A stretch of 64,000 nt of DNA from Acanthaster planci (taxonomy: Eukaryota > Echinodermata > Asteroidea > Valvatida > Acanthasteridae), in NCBI RefSeq assembly GCF_001949145.1, contig NW_019091525.1:44117-108116 (forward strand). Direction: 5' to 3'. The position numbers were made by a program, and so were the translations under genes. Below the pieces are notes generated by a model. The model was not told the origin of the DNA. It did not search any database and saw only the letters and a program-made list of their open reading frames with translations. Within the stretch, counting starts at the first letter, position 1. Each line of letters opens with the position of its first letter. Shown here piece by piece: positions 50,001-62,000 of this stretch.

Positions 50001-53000
50001 ATAGGGGCCAGATTAGCTCGTAGCGATACTGTGTGGCTCATCACTGCAGTGGTGGAGCGCTTTTGTCCCCGGTGGTAATCCGCTGGCTCTAAATGCCCCA
50101 AACCCTGGTATACGGTTTCAAAACAAGGCTGGATTATCACCACTTTGAGAGTGAAAAATTTTGGTTTGTCTTTTGTTCGCAGTACGGTCTTTTGTTACAG
50201 GGCCCTGTTTCCTTTGTCCGAGTTCAGAGACCGCGGCCATGCATATAAACCGTACGTCTCCGATTCCGGAGTCCCCGGCAGGAAGTGGTTAACAGTCCTA
50301 TACACTTTAGCATCTAATGTATGGTTAATCAAAATGACTTTTTTTTTTTTAATAAATTGGCCAAAAACAAAATGCACATTTTTTCCAATTTGTGGATTAC
50401 ACTGTTAAATGCACGCACGTACAGTGCAAACTCAACTACACGGGCTTAACAGAAATGTACATGTGCATGACATAATGGGTTTGTCAACTGTGCAGCACGG
50501 GGGAAAGTCGCTGATTGCTTGCAGTACAGATAAAAAAGTCTACAAATTTTTTTTTTTAATTCACTGAATTTATTATCTATAAACACATTTTCTCGAAATC
50601 AAGAAAAAAAAAGCCGACTTTTTACATGAGGAAAAAATTGTTGCTATTCGGAACTGGTTAAACCGATTCAGAACTAGAAAAGGTGTTGTCGCTTTTGACA
50701 GTCAGGTAAGCTTAAATTAAAAGCTTAGACTTTGAAAGTAATTTTGTAGTTTTTTCCAAAACTATATGTACTTGTCCACATCATCCACTCGTGCTGTGCC
50801 CACTATGACATTTGTACATGTAACCTCAACCCATCTGCCCGTTAATAAGTTCTGATAGGTAAAAAAAATTAAAAAGCCCCCTCCCCTAAAACAAACTTTT
50901 GATGACCCCCCACCGATAACAATCCTGCCTTTATTTCAAATCATTACCATGAGCAAATTTGATTCAAGGAGTCATAAGAAAGTGCCCTGGAAATACCTCA
51001 AATTGCACCACAGAGCATCTAGAATCCAAAATTTCCCCGGGCCTTTGAGTGGGCCCCAGACCCCACGCCATATGGCTTCACGTTCCGTGCTCGCATTGTG
51101 AGCCGCCCTGCTGTAATTTCATGTTGTGTAGAACACTGAGAATGCCGTGATGATAGGATATTTTGTTCATGAATACTTTCTGAACTCAAAATGCTCACAT
51201 GGTACCTTTATTTTGTTTGACTAAAATGAAAGAAGCCATCACTGAACCATCACAAATGAGTAAACAGATCGTAAATCTTTTTCATTAGTCAGTACTCTCC
51301 ATTATACTTTGCCCTTTCATGTCATGCTGGGTTACCATGTGCACACATTGGACTCTTTCAGAGATGTAAGAATTCATTGTACTAAAGAGATCAATGCTCA
51401 TGAGCCAATGGAAAAATTTACTTGCTATGTTCAGCCATTCAGCAAATGAGAAAATTTGTGATGCACTTTGGAGTACTCTGAATGGACATTTGAGCAGCTT
51501 ATGTGTTCAAGATTTCCAAGCTTAAACTCAGTAGCAGCAGTAGAGACCATGAATATGGATCAGATGTTGGTGTTAATGATTTTGCGGTGTTTTTATTTCT
51601 AGTGACATGCGCAATATAATGCACTGTTCAATTATCATTGCAAAGCAAAATCAGTGTTAACACTGACTCCAACTGGAGATTCATTTTTCCAAGAATCTGA
51701 CTTGCTTTACCTCTTCTTGATATCACTCCCAATATCGAGATATTTAATGTTTTGATAAGATTAAAAATTTGATTTCAGCAATGTCGATTTTGATATGATG
51801 TTGTATAATCAGGAATGTTGATATATTGACTGACCCTACTGTGCAGTACGATAGAGGCAATGTAATATTATTGACTGTTGTTGCAGATAGTGGTTCTCTA
51901 TACATGTGTGGGGATGGCAGACATGGCAAGCTGTGTCAAGGAGATGAAAGCTTTAGCAATCTCTTCCATCCAGCTAAAGTCAAAAGGTTCAAGGGTTTTT
52001 ATGTTGAGCAGGTAGGTCAGAGTGCCGAGCCTGTTACAGCCTGTTGCTAATTCTATTATACCAACTTAAAGAGGTTGATGGACAGAAAATGTATGTATAA
52101 CCATGTAGTTATTTCAACCATCTATACGTGTACATGTAATTTTAGCTGCATTTGTATATGGATTAGTTTGACTTTTGGATTAGAGTTAATAAGAAAAAGA
52201 AAACACTTCGGAAAATAACCAACCAGTACCAGGAATTTCTAACAATTACAAAGAAAAGTCTGTGTACATTTGCACTCACCAGTAGTTATGATTCTATTCC
52301 ACAAAAAAGCACAGAAAGTTTTCTCACCTAGGCCTGGATTTCTTTTATATAATGCATCACCTTTTATGAGCAGGAACTGATCAGATCGGGTCTCCAAAAC
52401 GTAATGGAAAATAATGCCATAAGGTGACTTGTAAACTTGACCAAGTTGACATGTACATGTATAAGAATAACCCTGGTATGTTGGTTATGCTTTTAAAGTA
52501 TCTGACATGAGCATGTAATTGTCCCTCTTCTGGCAAGGTTTCGTGTGGAGGGTGCCAGACTATAGTACGAGCAAGACGGAAGGACAAAGCCAATGGCGAG
52601 GTATCCTCCGACTCTGATGGTGAAACAGATCCTCTTAAGATGTCAAGCCAAATGAAGAAGGGTACATTAGCAGCACTAAGCAATGAGCAAGGTGTAGACT
52701 CAGTGGATCTAGGAGCGTCATTTGATGGTTCAGCAAGGGGTAGAAGGCGACAAAGAGAGGTTAGTAGCAAAAATGTTAGACGTTAGGATATGTGTAGACA
52801 ACAGTGACAAAGCACAGGACTTGAGGAGTCATCAAGATTTGATTGAGATTGGTAAGATTATGGAAACATTTAAATTACTGTCAAGTGTTTAACAAATAAT
52901 ATTTGTTATTCATATTTTAGACATCACCACTACCACCACTAGCACGGACACTTCCTCCTCTGGGTTTATCTAAAGCAGGGGTATTGCCATCTCTCAATTC

Positions 53001-56000
53001 AACAATACCTGATGGTTCCAGTCGCAAACTAGATCAGAGACTAATACCTAACATTAAAAAGGAACTGAATGGTAAGCTGGTGAGATTTGATAGTGATGAT
53101 CTACATGTAACTCCATGTTCTAAATTCTGAAGTAACCTAAAAAGTGCCAAAGGCATGCAACGGGATTGCAACTATATTTAGTACATGTATTTGCATTTCA
53201 GTCATTTCATGAGTTTCTTTTACATGTACATCATTAAATATGTGCCATGAGGTTGTGTTTGCTTTGCTTGTGTTAACAAGTACTGAAGTATGGTACAGTT
53301 GATTTGTTGTTGAGTTCATGAATTATGAATGCAAACTAAGAGACTCCTGAACTTGGGAAATCTGTCATGAATGTCACTTTGTAGTTGGCCTACATGTTGT
53401 AGGAATGCTGTCATTGTTGATGCACAAGAAGATGGTGGTGCTGAAAGACATAGGTGTCAGGAGTTTCCCGTTGTAACCACTAGAACAGTTCTTGTAAGGT
53501 ATCTTTGTTTATGACTCCCAGAGGTACAGGTAAATGAAGAAATGATCACAAAGGAAGAAGTAAAGACTGCAGAAGCTGCTCCTAGACTAAACTTATTGAA
53601 GAACCTGGATGCTGACCCATTAGAATCTGTGAGTAGCTCATTCTTCTTGATTGGTAAAAGTGACAAGGTTTAACAGTTAGGTTAATACAACTGTATTTGC
53701 CCTGGGAGAAACACTGATATAACTGAGTGTCATGATTTCAGGCCGTTTAGTATACCCACAACAACAAGACAAGACAACAAATACAAAAATTTGGACAGTG
53801 TCCAATAAGCAATATAAATAAATCTTACAAAAAAAATTAATGTTTTAGCTGTACAAAATGCTTGCCAAAAACAACTTTTTTAAGAGTCACTACAAATTCA
53901 GGAAGAGTTTTTTACCTCCAATTCCTTGTACACTTTGATTTGTCATTTTGCATAAACCTTTCTTTTCAAATTAAAAAAAAATGATCTTGCATACGTAACC
54001 TGAAAATGCTACCTGCACATTTATGTTGTTTGAATTACCAGACACATTTCTCAGCAAGTAAATCTGTGCGAGAGCTCAAACCACTTCTTGATGCAGTGAA
54101 TAGCAATGCTGAAACAGTGGTATGTATACATGTACATAGCTACACGTGGCTAATAAGCAGTGCCAGAAGTCAGTTACCTTCACAGTGCGGACTCAAGTTA
54201 CTAATGAGGACTCGTACTGGAAGAATACACATTATGCAAAAATTCCTGAATTTCCTTGTGTAAAAGCAAACCTGTCTACATGTATGTTCAATGTCCTAAT
54301 GTTTAACCCCTTAAAGACACCAGCACATTTGATAGAAACACTAAGGGAAACAAATCAGGTTTGTTTTGCTGACATCACAGGTCACAGGGAATGATATGAG
54401 AGAATAATGAACAACTATGAATCAGTGTAATGTGGGGTTTTGCATTGCTGAATCCATCAAAGGGACATGAATGTAGAGTATCTGCCAGTTATGTTGCTTT
54501 CAGCTGTTAACTAAAGATCTTGCTGCTAGAAATTACACTTATTATGATCATGTTTATTGTGGTGTTTTCATCAGAATTCTGGTTCAAGACCAGAGACGGA
54601 AGGCATGGATGAGGTTGACTCTGGAGTGCCACCAGGCAAAATGAAGGTTACCTTAGTTTTAGTTCTAAAGGGTTTTTTGCCCAATCTAACAGTGAGCCAG
54701 TTAAGCATTCCAAAAGTGCATGCCTAAAATGAATGACGAGGTAAGGGGAGAATTCGTTTTTAACTGGCGGTAACTTGAGATTGACCCCTAGGTACCTCAG
54801 GGCTTTTCATGGTACCACCAGGGGTTCTCTATGATGAATTCACTATCTTTGGGTCAATGCACACCAAGTATTCTGGTCATCAGAACCTGGATGGTTCCTC
54901 TGGCTACAAACGCAAACAACAGAAATGCTTGATTGCGCCCTAATCGCCTGTTAATCAGCAGTGTCCACAGGGACTTCAAAGGCCACTGCATTGCAAGGAT
55001 TCTTTTGGGGAGGAACACTCAAAACGCGTACAGGTCCACAGTGTAACCTGTTGGACCTGGGACATTTAATGTATATATTATACTACTGTTGAATGATTGA
55101 TAATTATTGAGAAACTTTTTGTATTAAACTATTACTTCCTTTTCTTTCCTTGCCCATGCATGTGAATTGTTGTAACTGCATGTAGGCCTGTATGTACTTG
55201 CCGTTTGGTACATTGAATGTAGATTGACTCGGTCCAGAGACCAAACCATGCACATCCAATGAGTACCATAATTTTAGGAAATAAGCCATAGCTTATACGT
55301 TGATGTTCATGCTGAAAGACGTCCCTGCCGCTCATACTCCGGTTGGCTCATATGGCAAGATTTGAAGAATGAAATCTAAATGCCCCACCATGCCCTGCCT
55401 CATGCATCGCTCAGCATAGCCCAAGCCGCTGGCTGCATCGGCCAGCCACACGGTTTGTCTTTCGTTGGTTGCCGTGTACACTCGTTCTTCTGATGTGTTT
55501 GAAATGAAGGAAACCAGTCCAGAGGGACAAAATAGACTTTTGAAAGTACCGTTCACACCTCACAAATCGTGTGATGCATCTGCTTGCTTTTTGTTTTTAA
55601 GGTTGTGTAATCCATGCTGTTTATTATTTCACTGGTCATTTTGTGACTGTTTAACCCTTTCATGCTGGGATTCTTTTGACCGCAACTGCTGGGCTATGGT
55701 ATGCAGTCTCAGGGCGCTGTCCAGCAGCAGGCCCCGTTGCACCAGCAGCTGCATGGTGAATAGACTGTATGTGTGGTATGCACTAATCCTCACACAAAAG
55801 TGCAGCACTAGCAGTCCTCTGTTGCGAAGGGGTAAAAACAGAACAAAAGGAACTGCAGTATTGCTCACCCAGCAAGAACACTAATCCAGCCCACAAAATT
55901 GGTAATTTCGAGGGCTTGAGAAAGTTTAGGTTTAATGTCAACACTCGTTTATGCGCTGCTAGTAATAACACTGAAAGATGTCGTACTCAAAAGTGGTGGA

Positions 56001-59000
56001 ACCCTAACGTTGGACACTTTGCTTTTTCACAGCTAACTTTATTGTATTTTTGTTTTTTTTTTTAGATTTTTCCTCCAATTTTACAAAAGGGGAAATTAAC
56101 AAAAGTCCAGATATTCTGATTCATGACTCGACGTCATATACCTGCTACAAAGTTAGGTGACATTTTATTTGGCCCCATTTTCTCCTTTTTTTCTGAAGTG
56201 CAAAATGAACTCTTCAAATGCATCACATAAAGGTGCCACGTAATACTCTAAATATATGGCACTTCAGCAGTGCAAAGTGTGCAATGACTTAGACATGTTA
56301 ACACATTGTAATAACACTGGAAGATGTTGTACCCGAAAGTGGTGGAACCCTAACACCACAGTGTTAACATGTTTACCGACTTTAGATTTTAATGTTCAAA
56401 TTTTTGCTTGGCACGGCAATACTCCATGCAGCCTGTATTCCGAAAATTACAGAAAACACATAAGAACCTTTTATTCAACTTGGATCTTTTTATTCAGTAT
56501 ATATTCATGCCACACAGTGACAGTGAATCGTCTTTCCGATGGTTCTTCTCAACTCATCATTTCTGTTAATCCAGGAGAATGAAGGAAATAAACATTAAAA
56601 ACAAGGACAGCAGAAACTGAAGAGAAATGAGTGATATTTCTTAGGAGACACTACAAAAAAGTATGTATATTTATCAGGCAATTTTGCATCAAGCACTTTC
56701 CAAATCTTTTTGGGCAATACCAGCATCTCCTAACAAATCTTTTAATCTTGAAATCTTGAAATCTTTTAATCCCATGTCAGTAGGCTTCCTATCTTCATTC
56801 AAAGGCCAAAACCTTTGTTTGCGCACGTGTCAGTCCAGGGCAGCACACAATAATGTAGGTCACTTGGTCTGAAACTTTCCACCAAAAAAGTCAATCTCAG
56901 TTGTTGTTTTACCGATTTCAACCGTTCAAAAAATGAAATGAATATCACAAGAATTTCAAAACCTACATGGCTGAGTCCCAAAGGTAGTTATTATCAACGC
57001 TGACAAGGGACACCACTAATCCTTTAATCCTCTGATTATACTGTAAAAGCAGCCTTTTGTTCGAGATGCTTTCCCCTTCCAACTCAACTCTTTTGTTGCA
57101 AACAACCATGGGAAATCTGAGCAGAAGTTGACCCGAATATTCATGAGTGTATTGTATTTGTGAATGGTGTCAAACCCCAAGTTACCCAGAGGTTCAACCC
57201 TGAGTTACCACCAGTTAAAAAGAGGAATTCTTCCCTTGTTCAGGAACAGCAATTTGTGCACCATTAGGTTTGCTTTATCAGTACAACTGTAAGCTTTGTT
57301 TTCGCCATGATCTTGCCTTTTTGAAATACTAAACTGGTTCATTGGTAAATTTCTTTTTGACTCTGCTAATCTGAGCATCAAACACCTTTTGTGTTAGCAT
57401 TAAGACCTGTTAGATTCAGCAGACTGCACACTTTTCTGTTGTTAGACTTGTCATTTTCAGCCAGATGCTCTGCTAAAACCTAGGAGCTGTAGAATTTTGC
57501 TACAGTTTGCAGTTTTAACAAAGACTAGTATTAATTCCTTAATTTTGTTTTTCTACAGTGTTAGGATTGCATCTACTGACCACAGCATCGCGATTGGAAT
57601 ACTGTGTTACTTCTTTTTTACATGGTCCCTAAAATCCTTGCCAGTGTTCATTAAATGGGATCTTACTACATTGAGGGACACTATTATTCTCTGTTAAAGC
57701 ACAAGCTTTCAGTGTCTTTGCTTGTAATAACAAATTCTTCCTCAACAGGACAATATCAAACCCGTGTCAAAGAAAGCCTCTGAAATTAATGCTGCAAAAA
57801 CTGTTCCAAATAAGGAAACCGTAGATAGCCAATTAGCATCAACCTGCAAGTCTAACAAGCCCAAAAAACATGATTCTGGAACTGATTCAAATGATGATGA
57901 AAATGAAGATGGCGATGGTGACGATGACAATGAGGACATCAGTGATGATGATGATGATGATGACGACGAGGATGAAAACTCAGTTGATGTTAAGGCTGTT
58001 AGAAGACCAAATCCATTTGCTAAATTGTTGCAGGTACAGTAAACTGGTAAACCAGATATACTTGATGCATGTATTTAAATTGACCGGGACAACCACCCTT
58101 CCAGATTTTACTTGAACACTTTTGTACTACTAACGTGCTGTGTTTACAAGTCAACTCTCATTATTACAAACTCGGCAACAAGAAAATTCTGGTTATAACA
58201 AACACATCTTCAGTCCCTGCAAGAATGTGCACATTTTTATAGAGAGAAATTCTGTTCCAACAAAATTGCACGCTATGAATTTTTTGAAATGAAAGGTTTT
58301 GGCAGTGCCATTGCATTAAAAAAGTATTGTTATCGACCCACTTATAATGAGTGTTTCCAATCCCAGATCACAGCGTTTTAATACAGACCATATTTTAATG
58401 TAGAACTAGTTATCAATGGGTATCTTTTGTGTCAGTTGTTCATCTTACTGACGTAGAATTTATTCATGTGAAGAAACTAACTGGTTTGTAAGTGTATGGT
58501 GTCAGTCATTAAAGATGAACAATTATCTTTTTAGAATTGGCTTTTCAGTTTTTGAATTTTGGTAATATTTAGGCAAGGCCACTTTGACCTCAATTAAGGA
58601 AAATTCTAGAGGGTTAGGTATCAAGGCCAGATAATATCTGTAAAAGGGACGTGAAGGTTAAATGCCAATATTCATTTATCAAAAGCTTCTTAACAATCAG
58701 AACATACGCCACACATGCGTACACGTGCACGCATGCCTCGTACCGGACCTCAGTGCGAATCAATATTGATTGACACATACAAGCACTGAGAAAGAGAAAG
58801 TCAAGCAACTTTGCATGTAAATCTGCCACACATATACTCCTGCTGGAATGCGAGTATACAAATAGGAGCTTCATGCGTATACAGATATGATCAAAATACA
58901 ATTCTCAGTGGGTTTGCAAGCATATGAAAATAGGAATATTGTGTTTTTAATAGGCTTATGGATGTTTGTGGGAAAAGGGCACAATGGCCAAAATATCAGC

Positions 59001-62000
59001 CAGAAATATAGGGCAACGCAAAACTGACCATGAAGTCGGGATTTTTTGTGGGGCACCTCAGCCAGTGAGAAGGACGATGATGGCGCTGGCCATCGTGACC
59101 CTTGTTCATTTCAAGGCCTGGCTTTTTCTGTGGTAATTTTTAACTTACTGTCAGCTTTAAAAATTAAAAAAAAGACAGCCCCCCCCCAAAAAAACAATGC
59201 CCAGTAACAAATTCGTTCCTTTCCCTTGTCAGATTTAAAGAAAAAAGTTTGCAAATAAAACGCTCTCTCTGACAATCTTTTAGGAAGATAAAGTAGAATT
59301 CACTCAAATCCAAAGCTGACAATAAATATTGAAACCATGACAAACCTACATGTATGTACATGCATAACTGGACTTGCTTTGAATTGATTGCCCAATGCTG
59401 AAGCATTCATATTAATAAGCATTGCGGGTAAAAATGGGTGCACCCACCAATTAGCATGTGAAGGGGTATGACATTCATTTTGCCCAATGTAACTATCCAA
59501 CCATCTCAAAGAGACACTTAATATAAGCTTTGACAATCAGTCAGCCCATGAGGCTACCTACCCGAAGACAATGTCACACAAACAGTAAAGTAGAAATGTT
59601 TCACTGTGATACAATTTGTGAAGGAAAGACTTCTCATGTGAATTGAATCCATTCGATGAACAGTGTTTATATTCTTGCTGCTAATTGTTTCATGTGTTGA
59701 TATCATTCTTATGCATTATCACCCACAGTCAACTTCCTTTTTGCTTTTACTTCCTTTTTGTCTTACATGTGTATCACATAAGATTTATTGATTTTTTTTT
59801 TAAATTTTGCTCTCTAATTAACTGGAGCATTAAAAAAAGTTTTTGCAGACACCATATATGTTCTTGTGTGTGCATGTGCAATGTAGGACCATACGTATCG
59901 TGAACAACAATAGACTGGAAGCCAGTGCATTGCATTCTGCATACAGCAAATTTTAGATACAGCAAACCATTTTACTGGGTCCTGCAGAATTTGTAAATAA
60001 TGAGAGTTGACTGTACTTTGAAAGTGTGATTTGGCTGTGCTGCATAGCTAACATTGCTGCAACCTTCTGGTTTGAGGAGCTCTTGTTAGGCACAGGTTTG
60101 GATGTTAACCACGTGTTCAATCTTGCGTGTCATAGTCATAGGAATGTGCACTGTTCCTCAACATTTATGAGGTGGTGCAACATTATAGGCAAAATCCTTA
60201 AAGGTTAACAGAAATTAAAAACATTTAGTTCACGTAAAGTATTTCAAACTAACAATGAATACGTAACCATTTCAAAAATATTTAATATTCAATGTTTAGC
60301 CCAGTAATTGTGACCCCAAAATGAATAAAAAGATCCTGCGTTTCCCCTCCCACAAAAAATCCCCTTTTGGCCGTTCGCGCTCCCAGGCTGATTTGATGAC
60401 GTCATCAGCAGAACACCTACATGTGCAGTGTACATGTACATTGCATGATTACATGCAGTATCGCATGCTTGGGCGATAGACCATGTTGTGTTCGATGTAC
60501 ATGTAGCTTGGCCCACAGGCAAACATTGTCTCAGTTCAAGAAATACATGGTAGGACTGTCTTTTAATTTCTACAGGAAATCTGTTATTTTTTCAGGCTGC
60601 ACCTTTCTGCTCGAAGTTCCTCAGACCAAATACAAAGCCCATTGTTAGTCATTTGAAAAAAATCAATCACAGTCAGTACAGCAAAGCAAAGGCGAACTCG
60701 ATCTCCGATTAGTCTGATCTGCGGGCAAAATAAATATTGTTAACTTGTCATGTACACGTACAGCAGTACATGTGTGCGTTCAATTAACCTTTCACCTTTC
60801 GACCAACTTGAATTTTGTAGCAGTGAACCAATCCAAAAGCATATTTGAAACATCAACTCTTGTCATTAGTGTATTGAGCACTGCCCAATACAGCTTCCGT
60901 GAACGGTTGCACCAAGGCATTCGTCCTGGTTCAGCTGATTTGCATATTTCTGAGATTACTCTTTGCCTTGAATTTGAAACATGTAGGCAGGTATGTACAT
61001 GTACGCGTGCAGGTACATGTATGTACATATACAGGTATGTACATGTACGTGTGCAGGTATTTACATGTACATGTACGTGTGCACGTATGTACATGTACGT
61101 GTGTAGGTATGTACATGTACGCGTGCAGGTATGTACATGTACCAGGTCAGTGAGCGGCTGGTGTGAGCCATGCTGCAGACGCCTTGACCAAGGCTATCCT
61201 GAGAGTTGCCTATTGAATGGTAGAATAAATATAGGTTTCCTGTTTTCTGGAAGGCGTAATCACAAGAAGTTTTAGTAATGCACTTTCAAGCGTGCGCATT
61301 GATTGCTGTGTAGCGAAGTGGCAGAGATGCCCTTAGGCCTCACAGGACATGCACAGGACTGACATTTAGAATGCAACAGGCTGGTCTCAAATTGCTGGCG
61401 CACTGTGGGGAAAAAATCATGTTTTGGTAATTAGCTGGCCCATTCAGGGTATGCGTCCAGCCATTGCATATTATATGCATGCCATGCTCACTCCCATGAC
61501 CCCAGCTGACCCAGCACGCTGCACACCACCACTGCAGGCTGACACGTACATGTACTAGACAATGTTGCCTACACTTTGTCCTGTTTGCCTTTGTGAGCAT
61601 GTATTTCATTTAAGAAATCAAAAACTTATCGCGTTATTCCAACCTGAAAAAGTTCTCACCTTGGTATTTATTCGCCTTGTTACTATCTCAGTTGCATTTT
61701 CTGGCCGATCACAATTGGTCAGTGCACAAATGCTTCCTTTTAAATTTTGAGAGATCCTTTCTTTTGCAGTGAGGTCTTGATTGATAATACAGACAACACA
61801 GTGTGCAGTCATATTGTAATTGTGCATCTTTCTTGTGACTCCAGCTATATGGAAGCATGTTACAGTTGTAGTAAACTTCAGAAGATGTCCAGTTTTCGAA
61901 CAGACCTGTCCAGCATGGCATAAATAATAATAGTGTGTAGCAATGAAAACAGAATTGTATGACAATTCAAATTCAAAGATGTTATCAGCCAGATGTAACT

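Noticed and set aside
57870-58115. Alternative frame through RPGR exon 14 rich in Met
   Set aside because: It is the shifted reading of the GAT repeat. The Asp/Glu frame is the one that joins the neighbouring exons in phase.
60745-61275. 176-codon open frame
   Set aside because: Much of it is a TACATG-type minisatellite rich in Cys, Thr, Tyr and Met codons. It has no supported protein similarity and lies inside an RPGR intron.
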